From Mesobacillus persicus (GTDB lineage Bacteria > Bacillota > Bacilli > Bacillales > Cytobacillaceae): a DNA stretch of 64,000 nucleotides. The translations under genes were made by a program, and so were the position numbers. This document shows positions 18,461 to 28,140 of the stretch, piece after piece. Where the stretch lies: positions 186,001 to 250,000 of the forward strand of contig NZ_FOBW01000004.1 in assembly GCF_900109925.1 (NCBI RefSeq), written 5' to 3'. Under the pieces are notes generated by a model. The model was not told the DNA's origin, made no database searches, and worked only from the letters and a program-made list of their open reading frames with translations. The first letter of the stretch is position 1; each line of letters starts with the position of its first letter.

Positions 18461-18639
18461 ATCCTAGTTTAAGATAGCTTTTATTACAATATTGAAGAAC
18501 AAATCTCCCCTTCCATAAAACAACAGTCACCATATCCTTTCAGACAACATTATGTATAGTAAGCCATTGTCTAAGCAAATTGAAACACAAATTCATATTA
18601 TACAGAAGTTAGACAAGTTATTGCATTGGAGGTGAAGCG

Positions 18640-19002
18640 ATGGAGTTATTAATTGAGTATTTAAACCGAAATTATTATCTACTCGTTCCAGCTTTATGGG
18701 TAGTTGGTTTCGCTCTAAAACAAACCCCAAAAATACCAGATTGGATGATTATATGGATTTTGTTGGTCGCCGCGATTGGCTTTGGAACCTTTGCTTTCGG
18801 ATTATCCTACGAAGGAATCTTGAATGGAATTCTTGCAGCAGGGATTGCTGTACTTGGCCACCAAATGTTGAAGCAAACAATGGGCTCTCGTAAGGAAAAA
18901 AAGGAAATCATCAAAGTTGAGAAAAGGATCGATTCCGACTGCGGAAAAGAAGAAGTAAATAAGAAAAAGGTGACAATCGAAAACGAAGATGAGGAGAGTT
19001 AA
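18640..19002 (+). CDS. Holin-like small membrane protein
   Basis: A 120-aa protein with three hydrophobic helices (about 12-28, 35-55, 60-80) and a highly charged Lys/Glu C-terminal tail. The pattern YYLLVPALWVVGFALKQTPKIPDW and GILAAGIAVLGHQMLKQ is that of small phage holin families of Firmicutes. GGAGGTGAAGCG precedes the ATG. No endolysin or other phage gene is near, so it is either a domesticated or orphan holin. Function is inferred from topology and pattern only. Confidence 0.6.
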   Translation: MELLIEYLNRNYYLLVPALWVVGFALKQTPKIPDWMIIWILLVAAIGFGTFAFGLSYEGILNGILAAGIAVLGHQMLKQTMGSRKEKKEIIKVEKRIDSDCGKEEVNKKKVTIENEDEES

Positions 19003-19065
19003 CATTATCGGGAGGATAATAGAGTGTATTACCTAGTAATAACAAGTTTACAGGCGAACGAAAAG

Positions 19066-19107
19066 GGAAAATAAAAAAGGAGAGATAAAATCTCTCCCCT
19101 TTTATTT
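19066..19107. terminator. Bidirectional terminator
   Basis: AAAATAAAAAAGGAGAGA and TCTCTCCCCTTTTATTTT form a stem between the convergent holin-like and M23 peptidase genes. Confidence 0.85.
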
Positions 19108-20403
19108 TTATGGTAAATAAGATAATGGATTAACACCATTAGACTTTGAATTATTCCAAGGTCCTTTGTGGAGTTCAAAGTGTAAATGCTGACCATATGA
19201 CTGACCGGTGTTGCCCATTGTTCCAATTCTTTGTCCCTTTTTCACAACGGCCCCACTAGAAACACTTCTGTTACTCATATGTGCATAGACGGTAGTGAAG
19301 ACTTGTCCATTAATGGAGTGCGAAATAAAAATAGCATTCCCATAGCTTGGTGAATAGTACGAACGAATGACAACCCCATCGGCAGCAGACACAATTGGTA
19401 CACCAGGACCTCGCTTGGCAATATCAATCCCGTGGTGGTACCCACCAGAGCGACTTCCGTAGCCAGAGGATACAATTCCTGAAGCTGGCCATGTAAACAA
19501 ACCGCTAGAAACCGCTGGTGCCGAAGCAGTAGTATCTACTGACGCCGTTTCTCCTCCACTACTACTTTGAGTTGTAACGGCAGCGGCAGCAGCTGCTCTT
19601 TGTCTTTCAAGTTCTGCTTGTCGTGCCTGCTCCAACTGAATCGCCCTCTGAATAGTAGCTGCCTGTGCAGCAAGGACAGCTTGCTCTTCCTCAGCGGCAA
19701 TCATTTCCGCATGCATCTCTTCTTCCTGTTGATTTAAAGAGCTCATTAATTGATTCTTTTCTTCAATCTGACTGTCAAGGCTAGACTTTAGTGTTTCTAG
19801 CTCTACTTTCATTTCTTTTAAACTATCTAACTTTGCTGTTATTTCCGTTTGCTTTGCTTCTAATTCAAGTTTATCGGCTTGATGCTGTTCAAGTATATCC
19901 TTGTCGGCTTGAACTAGCGTTGCAACCGCACTTACACGGTCAATAAAATCACTAAAACTCTGAGCTCCAAATAGAACGTCCAAATAACTGATGGATCCTC
20001 CACTTTCTTGGTAGGACGCCGCTCTTTCCTTTAACATATCGTTTCGCTTTTCAATACGTTCAGTTAATTCAGCGATTTCAACCTCAAGCTGCTCAATATC
20101 CTTTTCGGTTTGGTCGATTTCAGCATTTTTTTCCTCGAGTTTGGTCGTAGCATCTGCCACTGCAAGGTCGAGCCTCTTAATCTCTGAATCTATCGTAGCC
20201 TGTTCACTTTTTATTTCATTCAATTTTGATTCTTTTTCTTCAATTTCCGCATTCAAACTTGAACGTTCTTGAATTATATTTTGTTGTTCTTCTTTTAACT
20301 TAGATATGTCCTCTGCATTCACCTGTTCAACCATTGCTGGACTTAGCAATGAGCTTAAACTTAAAGTACTGACGACCGCTAGTGAGAGTAACTGCTTTTT
20401 CAC
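19108..20403 (-). CDS. Coiled-coil M23 peptidoglycan hydrolase (EnvC/PcsB-like)
   Basis: A 431-aa exported protein: signal peptide (about 1-30, ending VNA), long coiled coil (about 32-270), low-complexity Ala/Ser/Thr linker (about 270-305), and a C-terminal M23 LytM domain with zinc ligands in YHHGIDIA and HLHFEL. Catalytic residues look intact. It lies about 90 bases downstream of ftsX on the same strand. FtsEX-activated hydrolases (PcsB, EnvC through amidases, CwlO) use such coiled coils to contact FtsX, so this is a candidate FtsEX partner; that pairing is inferred. The start is GTG behind GGGG. Confidence 0.88.
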   Translation of the reverse strand: MKKQLLSLAVVSTLSLSSLLSPAMVEQVNAEDISKLKEEQQNIIQERSSLNAEIEEKESKLNEIKSEQATIDSEIKRLDLAVADATTKLEEKNAEIDQTEKDIEQLEVEIAELTERIEKRNDMLKERAASYQESGGSISYLDVLFGAQSFSDFIDRVSAVATLVQADKDILEQHQADKLELEAKQTEITAKLDSLKEMKVELETLKSSLDSQIEEKNQLMSSLNQQEEEMHAEMIAAEEEQAVLAAQAATIQRAIQLEQARQAELERQRAAAAAAVTTQSSSGGETASVDTTASAPAVSSGLFTWPASGIVSSGYGSRSGGYHHGIDIAKRGPGVPIVSAADGVVIRSYYSPSYGNAIFISHSINGQVFTTVYAHMSNRSVSSGAVVKKGQRIGTMGNTGQSYGQHLHFELHKGPWNNSKSNGVNPLSYLP

Positions 20404-20495
20404 TATGACTTTCCCCTCTCATCCTATTAATTGTTTCGTACCTTTTTTCTAACCATCTCGTGATATGTAAAGTAAGGGGTTACCCCTTACTAGAC

Positions 20496-21392
20496 TTATA
20501 CTTTTAAAAACTTCCGAACGGACATAAGACTTCCCCAAATTCCAATCGCTGCCCCCATTAGAATTAAAATCGCAGATAACTGGTAGACAAATGGGTTGAA
20601 TTCAAGGAGTTGAATAAAGTTATTGTCTGCTAGCTTCGAATGGATGAGGTCATACAAGTAGTAGTATGCCGTTGATATAACCGCAATAGGCACAACCGCA
20701 CCTAGAATTCCAAGCCAAAGTCCTTCAAGGAAGAACGGCCATCTAATAAAAGAGTTGGTAGCTCCAACAAGTCTCATAATTTCAATTTCATAACGACGGG
20801 CCATAATCGTAATTTTGATGGTATTCGAAATGAGGAACATTGCAGTAAATAACAACCCAATAATTAAAATAAGGCCCACATTTCGACTAATATCAATAAA
20901 TTTGAAAAGAGATTCTACTGTTCCCTGCCCATATTTAACACTTGAAACATAATCAAGTTTTTCAATTTTCTCCGCAGCAACCATCGTGTCGCTTGGATTT
21001 TTTGTTTTTACGATAAACACATCTTTTAAAGGATTTTCCTGTTCAACAAGCTTGAAAGCTTCTCCTTCATCACCAAAGCTTGCAATTAAACTATTAAGTT
21101 CTTCTTCTTTAGGAGAATAATCAATACTAGCAACCTGTGAAATCCTCTTCATCTCTTGTTCTAATAATTCTTTATCCTGTTCATTTGCAGCCACATCGAT
21201 ATGAACGCGAATTTCAACATCTTGCTCAATCGAGGTTGCCACACTATTTAAATTCATCATAATGACGAAAAAGACACCAACTAATAAGAGCGTCACAGTT
21301 ACAGAGCTTACAGATGCAAAGGTCATCCAGCTGTTTCGACCTAAACTCTTAAAGCTTTCCTTCACATGACGGCGGAATGTTCTAGCTTTCAT
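20496..21392 (-). CDS. ftsX: Cell division ABC transporter permease FtsX
   Basis: A 298-aa membrane protein with four helices and a large extracytoplasmic domain after the first. MKARTFRRHVKESFKSLGRNSW at the N-terminus and ARRYEIEIMRLVGATNSFIRWPF before the last helices are typical FtsX segments. I use ATG 21392, which overlaps the end of ftsE by 11 bases, with AAAGGTG inside ftsE. The longer frame to 21452 lies mostly within ftsE. It transmits ATP hydrolysis by FtsE to a cell-wall hydrolase. Confidence 0.95.
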   Translation of the reverse strand: MKARTFRRHVKESFKSLGRNSWMTFASVSSVTVTLLLVGVFFVIMMNLNSVATSIEQDVEIRVHIDVAANEQDKELLEQEMKRISQVASIDYSPKEEELNSLIASFGDEGEAFKLVEQENPLKDVFIVKTKNPSDTMVAAEKIEKLDYVSSVKYGQGTVESLFKFIDISRNVGLILIIGLLFTAMFLISNTIKITIMARRYEIEIMRLVGATNSFIRWPFFLEGLWLGILGAVVPIAVISTAYYYLYDLIHSKLADNNFIQLLEFNPFVYQLSAILILMGAAIGIWGSLMSVRKFLKV

Positions 21393-22068
21393 AACCATAA
21401 TCACCTTTCTGTTGGTCACGTGCGATTTTTCCGCCTTCGATCGCAATGACACGATGCTTAATCGAATTCACGATATCTTTGTTGTGAGTTGCCATCACAA
21501 TTGTTGTCCCTCTAATATTAATCTCTTCAAAAATTTTCATAATCTCCCATGAAGTATCAGGATCAAGATTCCCCGTTGGTTCATCGGCAATTACTACTTT
21601 AGGGGAGTTAACAATGGACCTAGCAATGGACACACGCTGTTGCTCTCCACCAGAAAGTTCAGTAGGTAGCATTCTAGCCTTATGTTTTAGCCCAACTAAA
21701 TCAAGCGTTTCAAGAACCCTTTTCCGAATTACATTCGGTTGTTCTTCAATCACTTCTAAAGCGAAGGCAACATTGTCGTAAACAGAAATTGAATTTAAAA
21801 GCTTGAAATCTTGGAAAACGACTCCAATGTTACGGCGGAAAATTGGAACCTTAGTATTTTTTAATGTGGTAAGATTTACACCATTTACGGTAATATCACC
21901 TTTTGTTGCCTTTTCTTCTCGATACATCATTTTAATAAACGTAGATTTACCTGCGCCACTGGGTCCAACGACATAAACAAATTCGCCTTGGCCTATATAG
22001 ACATTAATCCCGTTTGCAGCTGTAACTCCATTCGGGTACTTTTTAAAAACATCCTTCATTTCTATCAT
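21382..22068 (-). CDS. ftsE: Cell division ATP-binding protein FtsE
   Basis: A 228-aa ABC ATPase: Walker A GPSGAGKST, Q-loop region VVFQDFKLL, signature LSGGEQQR, Walker B VVIADEPTGNLD, and the H-loop ATHN. The sequence is very close to the Bacillus FtsE pattern from MIEMKDV onward. ATG 22068 has AAAGGTGA 8 bases upstream; the in-frame ATG at 22101 has none. It partners with the overlapping ftsX gene. Confidence 0.96.
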   Translation of the reverse strand: MIEMKDVFKKYPNGVTAANGINVYIGQGEFVYVVGPSGAGKSTFIKMMYREEKATKGDITVNGVNLTTLKNTKVPIFRRNIGVVFQDFKLLNSISVYDNVAFALEVIEEQPNVIRKRVLETLDLVGLKHKARMLPTELSGGEQQRVSIARSIVNSPKVVIADEPTGNLDPDTSWEIMKIFEEINIRGTTIVMATHNKDIVNSIKHRVIAIEGGKIARDQQKGDYGYES

Positions 22069-22479
22069 TTTTAAAATCACCTTTGATAGTATTTTAACCA
22101 TTGACTAGCATTCGACAATTTTTGTAACAGACTCATTATATCATTAAGGGCATTCAATGAAACCCATAAAAATATTACAGTTTCTTTTCAAGGGTACTGC
22201 ATTATTACCAAAGGCACCATATACTGGTTTTAGAGGGGAGAATAGACATTGAGGATAATAGATGATTCCCCTGTATATCCTTGCTTTTAAGGCAGTTTCC
22301 AACGGCATGCCTTGATATTTAATTCTAGTGACAACGTGTAAAGAACTTTGACTAAAGTGTGAAAAAAATTTGATTAAGTTAGAAGGATATTCGGATCGTG
22401 AGGCTGGTAAGGGAAGATTTCTGTCGATTTTTCGAAGTAGAGGAAGAATAACTGATTGTCGCATTTTCCATTTTCATGT
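22069..22479. other. Intergenic region upstream of ftsE
   Basis: About 410 bases that hold the ftsE promoter. A 106-codon open frame on the minus strand (22144-22464) has no ribosome site and unconvincing composition, so I do not call it a gene. Confidence 0.5.
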
Positions 22480-22514
22480 AAAAAAAAGCCTGTGAGATAT
22501 ATTCTCACAAGCTT
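22480..22514 (-). terminator. Terminator of cccB
   Basis: On the minus strand GCTTGTGAG-AATATA-TCTCACAGGC is followed by TTTTTTTT. Confidence 0.92.
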
Positions 22515-22534
22515 CTTCGAGGGCTATTTCTAGC

Positions 22535-22855
22535 CTACTTTTTTGCTGCAAGCCATTCTGCAACAGCCGTTGCTTTTTCGCCTTCAAGTAATTTAGGAGG
22601 CATTGTGCCTTGACCGTTTGCAATAATGCTTTCAATTTCTTCTTGAGAGTATTTCGTTCCAATTGCCGTTAGCTCAGGACCTGCTCCACCTTGTAGATTG
22701 CCGCCATGGCATCCCGAACAGGATTGCGCATATAAAGTTTCACCATCAGCTGTAGCTGTATCACCACCGCCGTCGCTTGTGTCATCGCCACCACCGCACG
22801 CAGCAAGTGTTAGTGATGCTCCCATGAATAATGTGAATAAAAACTTCTTCTTCAC
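22535..22855 (-). CDS. cccB: Cytochrome c-551 lipoprotein
   Basis: A 106-aa membrane-anchored monohaem cytochrome c. It has a lipoprotein signal peptide with lipobox LAAC, a Gly/Asp-rich linker, one haem site CSGCH and the axial methionine region GTMPPK. GTG 22855 is the start, with AGGGGGAG 5 bases upstream. In Bacillus, CccB-type cytochromes shuttle electrons to terminal oxidases at the outer face of the membrane. It keeps its B. subtilis position between ftsE and yvjA. Confidence 0.95.
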   Translation of the reverse strand: MKKKFLFTLFMGASLTLAACGGGDDTSDGGGDTATADGETLYAQSCSGCHGGNLQGGAGPELTAIGTKYSQEEIESIIANGQGTMPPKLLEGEKATAVAEWLAAKK

Positions 22856-22905
22856 GTTAACTCCCCCTAAGTAAAATTTCCCTACATTCCTATAATATAC
22901 CAAGC

Positions 22906-23775
22906 CTACTCTCTTTTAAAACCTTCACCTAAGACCTCTGAAGCATCGGTTACAATGACAAACGCACTTGGGTCAATGGTTTTCACAACTTGTTTCAATT
23001 TTGTGAACTCCGTTTGGTCTACTACACACATCAGAATTGGCCGTTCTTGATCGGTATACCCACCATATGCTGTTAGTTTTGTCATACCTCTGTCAATTTT
23101 ATTCAAAATGGCTTCACGAACTTCTTCTTGTTTCGAAGTAATGACTAAAGTCATCTTTGACCTACCTAACCCAACCTGTACGAGGTCGATGGTTTTGCTG
23201 GTAACATATAAACCGATTAACGCATAAAGCCCGCGCTCAATGTCGAAAATGGCCGCGGCGGCAAGGACAATGATGCCATCGATAGCGGCAATCGATGTAC
23301 CGAGTGAAAAGCCGGTGTATTTGTTAAAAATTTGTGCAGCAAGGTCGGTCCCACCAGTGGAACCCTTTCCGCGGAAGACAATTCCTAAGCCCAAACCAGC
23401 ACCAATGCCTCCAAATAAGGCTGCCAATAGCGGATCTGTCGTCCATGGCTCTAGGTCGTTTGTAAGATAAACGACAAACGGGAGAAAAGCCGTACCTACA
23501 AGGGTTTTCAGCCCGTACTGCCTTCCCCCAAGCAGCATTACCCCAGCAATGAATAAGGGAATATTAAAAGCCCATTGAACAAACGCTGGCTCCCAGCCAA
23601 GAACGTTGGCTAGGATGATACTAATTCCACTAACTCCTCCTGAAGCAATCTGGTTGGGCAACAGGAATAAGTTGAATGCCAATGCTACAAAAGCAGCACC
23701 GATTAGCGTATTTATGTATTCCATCAGCTTGCCTAGCTTTGGATTCGGTCGATGATTTCTGTTTATCTTCTTCAT
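22906..23775 (-). CDS. yvjA: YitT family protein YvjA (DUF2179)
   Basis: A 289-aa protein: an N-terminal five- or six-helix membrane domain (GGVSGISII, RGKGSTGGTDLAAQI) and a C-terminal soluble DUF2179 domain (about 210-285, with LTAYGGYTDQERPILMCVV). ATG 23775 has AGGGGC upstream; the longer frame to 23850 is unsupported. Synteny (cccB-yvjA-prfB) supports the name. The biochemical role is unknown. Confidence 0.92.
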   Translation of the reverse strand: MKKINRNHRPNPKLGKLMEYINTLIGAAFVALAFNLFLLPNQIASGGVSGISIILANVLGWEPAFVQWAFNIPLFIAGVMLLGGRQYGLKTLVGTAFLPFVVYLTNDLEPWTTDPLLAALFGGIGAGLGLGIVFRGKGSTGGTDLAAQIFNKYTGFSLGTSIAAIDGIIVLAAAAIFDIERGLYALIGLYVTSKTIDLVQVGLGRSKMTLVITSKQEEVREAILNKIDRGMTKLTAYGGYTDQERPILMCVVDQTEFTKLKQVVKTIDPSAFVIVTDASEVLGEGFKRE

Positions 23776-24325
23776 AGTAAATAAGCCCCTTAGATGAATT
23801 TTCCAGCGTAGAGTATACCATGGGGCAAGAATGCTGTAAACGCCAGCCATCTGCCGTATTAAAGGAATAAAACGTTGACCTTAGTTTGCTGTGAACAGTA
23901 GGGTAAATATTCATTATAGAGTCTTTGGTTCGTTATTTTGAGGTAGCTAGGAGGTTGTCTTGGATTAGATTCATAGGTCTGGTAACCGTGGCCTCTTATT
24001 GGTGACCCTTCTAGTTCTTCTGACTGCCACTTAGGTCACCAATTGACCCCATTGGTGACCTTTCTTCCTTTTCCATCTACCACTTAGGGCACCAATCAAC
24101 CCCATTGGTGACCTCTCCTCCTCTTTCATCTACCACTTAGGGCACCAATCAACCCCATTGGTGACCTTTCTCCCTCTTTCATCTACCACTTAGGGAACCT
24201 ATCGACCCCATTGGTGACCTTTCTCCCTCTTCCAACAGCCAATCCGGGCACCAATTAATCTGGTCCTCAATGTTTACACTAAAAAACAAAATTAAAGGTA
24301 CGCAGATTCACCAATAATAGTTAAA
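23776..24325. other. Intergenic region with a hairpin array
   Basis: About 550 bases between prfB and yvjA. The first 200 bases should contain the yvjA promoter. Most of the rest is the 53-bp tandem array described separately. No gene is visible. Confidence 0.7.
23985..24267. repeat. 53-bp tandem array of hairpin units
   Basis: ATTGGTGACC occurs at 23998, 24051, 24104, 24157 and 24210, an exact 53-bp period. The inverted partner GG(T/G)CACCAAT occurs at 24034, 24087, 24140, (degenerate) 24193 and 24246 in the same register. Each unit can form a stem of up to 10 bp with a 7-base loop containing ACCCC, and the units are joined by a pyrimidine-rich stretch and CCACTTAGGG. Confidence 0.92.
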
Positions 24326-24368
24326 AGCAAAAACCTCTACCGGCAATCTATGCAGTAGAGGTTTTTTC
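24326..24368. terminator. Terminator of prfB
   Basis: AAAACCTCTAC...GTAGAGGTTTTTT just past the prfB stop; it can work in either direction. Confidence 0.9.
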
Positions 24369-24374
24369 TATATC

Positions 24375-25476
24375 TTATAGAATCTTTGACCTTAAGTAAG
24401 CATCAATAAACGGATCGATGTCGCCGTCCATCACACCCTGCACATTTCCCGATTCGGTATTGGTGCGGTGGTCCTTAACCATGGAATACGGGTGGAAGAC
24501 ATAAGAGCGAATCTGGCTTCCCCAGCCAATTTCTTTTTGCTCACCACGAATTTCGGCTAGCTGCTTTTCCTTTTCTTCGATCTGCCGCTGATAGAGTTTA
24601 GCTTTTAACATCGTCATTGCACGCTCACGGTTTTTAATCTGGGAACGCTCAGTTTGACATGTAACCACGACACCCGTTGGAGTATGCGTGATTCGCACGG
24701 CTGAGTCTGTTGTGTTAATATGCTGACCACCCGCGCCACTCGCACGGTACGTATCAATTTTCAAATCCTCTGTACGGATCTCGATTTGGATGTCATCACT
24801 TAATTCTGGCATAATCTCGCAAGATACAAAGGATGTATGTCGGCGTCCTGAAGAATCAAATGGGGAAATTCGCACGAGACGGTGCACTCCTTTTTCAGCT
24901 TTAAGGTACCCGTAGGCATTATGGCCTTTTATTGATAGAGTGACGCTTTTAATCCCTGCTTCCTCACCAGGTAGATAATCAAGTGTTTCAACCTTAAAGC
25001 CTTTCTTCTCCGCCCATCTTGTATACATACGAAGCAGCATCGAACCCCAATCCTGTGACTCAGTCCCACCCGCACCAGGGTGTAGCTCAAGAATGGCATT
25101 GCTTTTATCATACTCCTCGCTCAATAAAAGCTCGAGCTCAAAATCATTTAATCGCTTTGACAACTCAACTAACTCACTTTCAAGTTCAGCTTGAAGTTCG
25201 ACATCGCTTTCTTCTTTTACAAGTTCATAAGAAACTTCCAGATTTTCAAACGTCTCAAACATATCATGGAAAACATGAACCTGATCCTTCAGAGCATTGG
25301 ATTCATTAATTGTAGTTTGAGCCTGTTGCTGGTCATCCCAAAACTCGGGAGCGAGCATCACTTCATCAAGCTCAGCAATCCTGGCCTCTTTGTTCTCTAA
25401 GTCAAAGAGACCCCCTAAAGTCCGCTAATTTCTTAGCTGTTTTTTCAAGTTCATTTCGAATATCCGCTAATTCCAT
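24375..25476 (-). CDS. prfB: Peptide chain release factor 2 (programmed +1 frameshift)
   Basis: RF2, 366 aa after frameshifting, reads UGA and UAA stops. Frame one starts at ATG 25476 (GAGGTGAACGAG upstream), encodes 24 residues from MELADIRNE, and ends in an in-frame TGA at 25404-25402. The shift site AGGGGG-TCT-CTT-TGA-C is the classical RF2 autoregulatory signal. Frame two runs from 25403 to 24375. It contains the SPF recognition tripeptide and the catalytic GGQ. The open frame beginning MMLAPEFW at 25361 is only part of the gene. Confidence 0.97.
25401..25415 (-). promoter_or_regulatory. RF2 programmed frameshift site
   Basis: The internal Shine-Dalgarno-like AGGGGG, slippery CTT and TGA followed by C are spaced as in other prfB genes. 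Low RF2 stalls termination at the TGA and promotes the +1 shift, so the protein controls its own level. Confidence 0.95.
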
Positions 25477-25535
25477 CTCGTTCACCTCATAAAAAAATAG
25501 ATAATAACATTATAGCTGATTTTACTGCCTTAAGG

Positions 25536-25578
25536 AAAAAAGAGGCGGCGAAAACTTCACCGGCCTCCTTTTTAGGAA
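25536..25578 (-). terminator. Terminator of secA
   Basis: On the minus strand GGAGGCCGGTG...CGCCGCCTC is followed by TTTTTTCC. It separates secA from prfB. Confidence 0.75.
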
Positions 25579-25626
25579 TACGTGTATTTAGTCTATACAA
25601 CTCAACTAAGGTTGCGCCTCAGTTTG

Positions 25627-28140
25627 TTACTCTACTTTCCCATGACAATTTTTATACTTCTTGCCACTACCGCAATAGCATGCATCATTGCGTCCGATAT
25701 CCATCTGCTTAACCATTGGCTTTTTCTTAGCCTTTTGGCCGCCTTCTTCCTTCGGGTTAACCGCATGTCCTTTTACAACTTCTTGACGTTGAAGGTTATT
25801 TCTGATTTCCGCTTTCATGATGTATCTTGCAACATCAGCCTCAATCGCCTCGACCATGCTTTCAAACATAGCGAAACCTTCCGTTTGGTATTCACGTAGA
25901 GGATCGATTTGTCCATAGGCACGTAAATGGATTCCTTGGCGCAGATGCTCCATTTGGTCAATATGGTCCATCCACTTCGAATCAACACTACGGAGAACAA
26001 TAACCTTTTCAAACTCGCGCATTTGATCTGGCTGCATTTGCTCTTCCTTTTCATTGTAACGCTGTTTCACTTTATCAAGGATAACTTCAACAATTAGATC
26101 GCGGTCTTTTCCTTGAAGTTCGTCTATCTTAAGATCGCCTTCATTTAAGAAGTTACCGTTCACATAATCAATAATGCTTTCTAACTTCCATTCATCACGG
26201 TCCTGTTCATCTGCTGTATGAGCGAAAACCGTTCTTTCGACAGTAGCACGAATCATGCTTTCAACAATGTCGCGGAGGTTATCGGATTCAAGTACCTCAT
26301 CACGCTGCTTATATATGATCTCCCGTTGTTGACGTAAGACATCATCGTACTGAAGCAATTGCTTCCGCGCATCAAAGTTATTGCCTTCAACTCGTTTTTG
26401 CGCTGCCTCAACAGCCCTTGTCACCATTTTGCTCTGAATTGGCTGGGTATCATCCATTCCAAGTCGAGACATCATATTTTTCATATTATCCGAGCCGAAG
26501 CGGCGCATGAGTTCATCTTCCATCGACAGGTAGAACTGAGTAACACCAGGGTCTCCCTGACGTCCAGAACGACCACGGAGCTGGTTGTCAATACGGCGAC
26601 TCTCATGGCGCTCTGTTCCAATGACCGCTAGTCCGCCTAGCTCCCTCACACCTTCACCAAGCTTGATATCAGTACCACGTCCAGCCATGTTCGTGGCAAT
26701 CGTTACTGCCCCTTTATGTCCAGCTTCGGCAATGATTTCTGCTTCGCGACCATGGTTTTTCGCATTCAAGACATTATGCTTAACGCCCTTTTTAGTCAAA
26801 TATCTAGAGATAATCTCAGACGTTTCAATCGCCACTGTACCGACAAGCACAGGTTGTCCTAATGCATTCCGTTGCGCAATGTCCTCAACAACTGCTCGGA
26901 ACTTTCCATCAATGGATGAGAAAATCAGATCTGCTCGGTCATCACGAGCGATTGGACGGTTTGTTGGGATGACGATAACATTCATATTATATATGTTCCG
27001 GAATTCCTCTTCTTCCGTTTTCGCTGTACCGGTCATTCCAGCAAGCTTTTCGTACATCCGGAAAAGGTTTTGGAAGGTAATCGTCGCGAGCGTCATGCTT
27101 TCATTCTGAATTTCCAGACCTTCCTTCGCTTCAATGGCCTGGTGCAACCCATCACTATAGCGGCGACCTTTCATCAGACGACCCGTAAACTGGTCAACAA
27201 TGACAATCTCGCCTTCCTGGACAACGTAATCAACATCTAAATGCATGCTGGCATTTGCTTTTAATGCCTGATTAAGATGGTGATTCAACGTTACATGGGC
27301 AATATCAAACAGATTTTCAATCCCAAAAGCCTTTTCAGCTTTCGTGATTCCTTCCTCTGTTAGCTGAACGCCCTTTGTTTTTTCGTCGTAAGTGTAATCC
27401 TCTTCTTTTTTCAGCATTCGAACAAAGGCATTTGCTTGAATATATAAAGAGGCACTCTTCTGCGCTGACCCTGAAATAATCAATGGTGTTCTAGCTTCAT
27501 CAATCAAAATCGAGTCTACTTCATCGATGACAGCATAATGAAGCGGGCGTTGGACCTTTTGCTGGCTGTAGAGCACCATGTTATCTCTGAGGTAATCAAA
27601 CCCATATTCGTTATTTGTACCATAAGTAATATCGGCATTGTAGGCAGCTTGCTTTTCTTCATTATTCATTCCATTTAGGTTCAACCCAACAGTCAATCCA
27701 AGGAACTCATATAGCTGGCCCATTTCATTCGCATCTCGGCTTGCCAAATATTCGTTAACGGTTACAACATGAACACCTTTACCAGTGATTGCATTTAGAT
27801 AAACAGGCATTGTAGCTGTTAGGGTTTTCCCTTCCCCTGTTTTCATTTCAGAGATATTTCCTTCGTGCAGAGAAACGCCACCCATTAACTGAACTTTATA
27901 CGGATAGAGGCCCAGCACACGACGTGCAGCTTCGCGAACAACCGCAAACGCCTCAACTAATAAATCATCTGTTGATTCACCTTGTTGGTATCTGTCTTGA
28001 AACTCTTTCGTTTTTCCTCTCAACTCATCGTCCGAAAGCCTTTCCATATCGCCACCAAGGGCATCAATTTGATCCGCTAACTTCGTTAGACGTTTTAAAT
28101 CGCGTTTGTTCTGGTCGAAAATTTTATTTAAAATCCCCAT
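25627..28140 (-). CDS. secA: Preprotein translocase ATPase SecA
   Basis: The 837-aa motor of Sec-dependent protein export. Features are Walker A MKTGEGKT, Walker [14 protein letters not shown], the helicase motif [10 protein letters not shown], and the C-terminal SEC-C zinc motif [13 protein letters not shown]. The length is normal for Bacillus SecA. In B. subtilis secA directly follows hpf; here about 9 kb including the multihaem locus lies between them. Confidence 0.98.
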   Translation of the reverse strand: MGILNKIFDQNKRDLKRLTKLADQIDALGGDMERLSDDELRGKTKEFQDRYQQGESTDDLLVEAFAVVREAARRVLGLYPYKVQLMGGVSLHEGNISEMKTGEGKTLTATMPVYLNAITGKGVHVVTVNEYLASRDANEMGQLYEFLGLTVGLNLNGMNNEEKQAAYNADITYGTNNEYGFDYLRDNMVLYSQQKVQRPLHYAVIDEVDSILIDEARTPLIISGSAQKSASLYIQANAFVRMLKKEEDYTYDEKTKGVQLTEEGITKAEKAFGIENLFDIAHVTLNHHLNQALKANASMHLDVDYVVQEGEIVIVDQFTGRLMKGRRYSDGLHQAIEAKEGLEIQNESMTLATITFQNLFRMYEKLAGMTGTAKTEEEEFRNIYNMNVIVIPTNRPIARDDRADLIFSSIDGKFRAVVEDIAQRNALGQPVLVGTVAIETSEIISRYLTKKGVKHNVLNAKNHGREAEIIAEAGHKGAVTIATNMAGRGTDIKLGEGVRELGGLAVIGTERHESRRIDNQLRGRSGRQGDPGVTQFYLSMEDELMRRFGSDNMKNMMSRLGMDDTQPIQSKMVTRAVEAAQKRVEGNNFDARKQLLQYDDVLRQQREIIYKQRDEVLESDNLRDIVESMIRATVERTVFAHTADEQDRDEWKLESIIDYVNGNFLNEGDLKIDELQGKDRDLIVEVILDKVKQRYNEKEEQMQPDQMREFEKVIVLRSVDSKWMDHIDQMEHLRQGIHLRAYGQIDPLREYQTEGFAMFESMVEAIEADVARYIMKAEIRNNLQRQEVVKGHAVNPKEEGGQKAKKKPMVKQMDIGRNDACYCGSGKKYKNCHGKVE

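Larger units (their letters stand above)
18109..18639. other. Intergenic region carrying the nested repeats
   Basis: Between the spore protein gene and the holin-like gene the only structure is the nested repeat pair. From 18461 to 18620 the sequence returns to AT-rich and should hold the next promoter. Confidence 0.6.

Noticed and set aside
22144-22464. 106-codon open frame as a gene
   Set aside because: No ribosome site, no recognisable motif and unlikely composition in an intergenic stretch.
23985-24267. CRISPR array
   Set aside because: The period is regular, but the intervening sequence is nearly the same in every unit, so there are no variable spacers, and no cas gene is nearby.
25361-25476. 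Sequencing error or pseudogene at the start of prfB
   Set aside because: The in-frame TGA lies in the canonical AGGGGG-TCT-CTT-TGA-C site, so this is programmed frameshifting.
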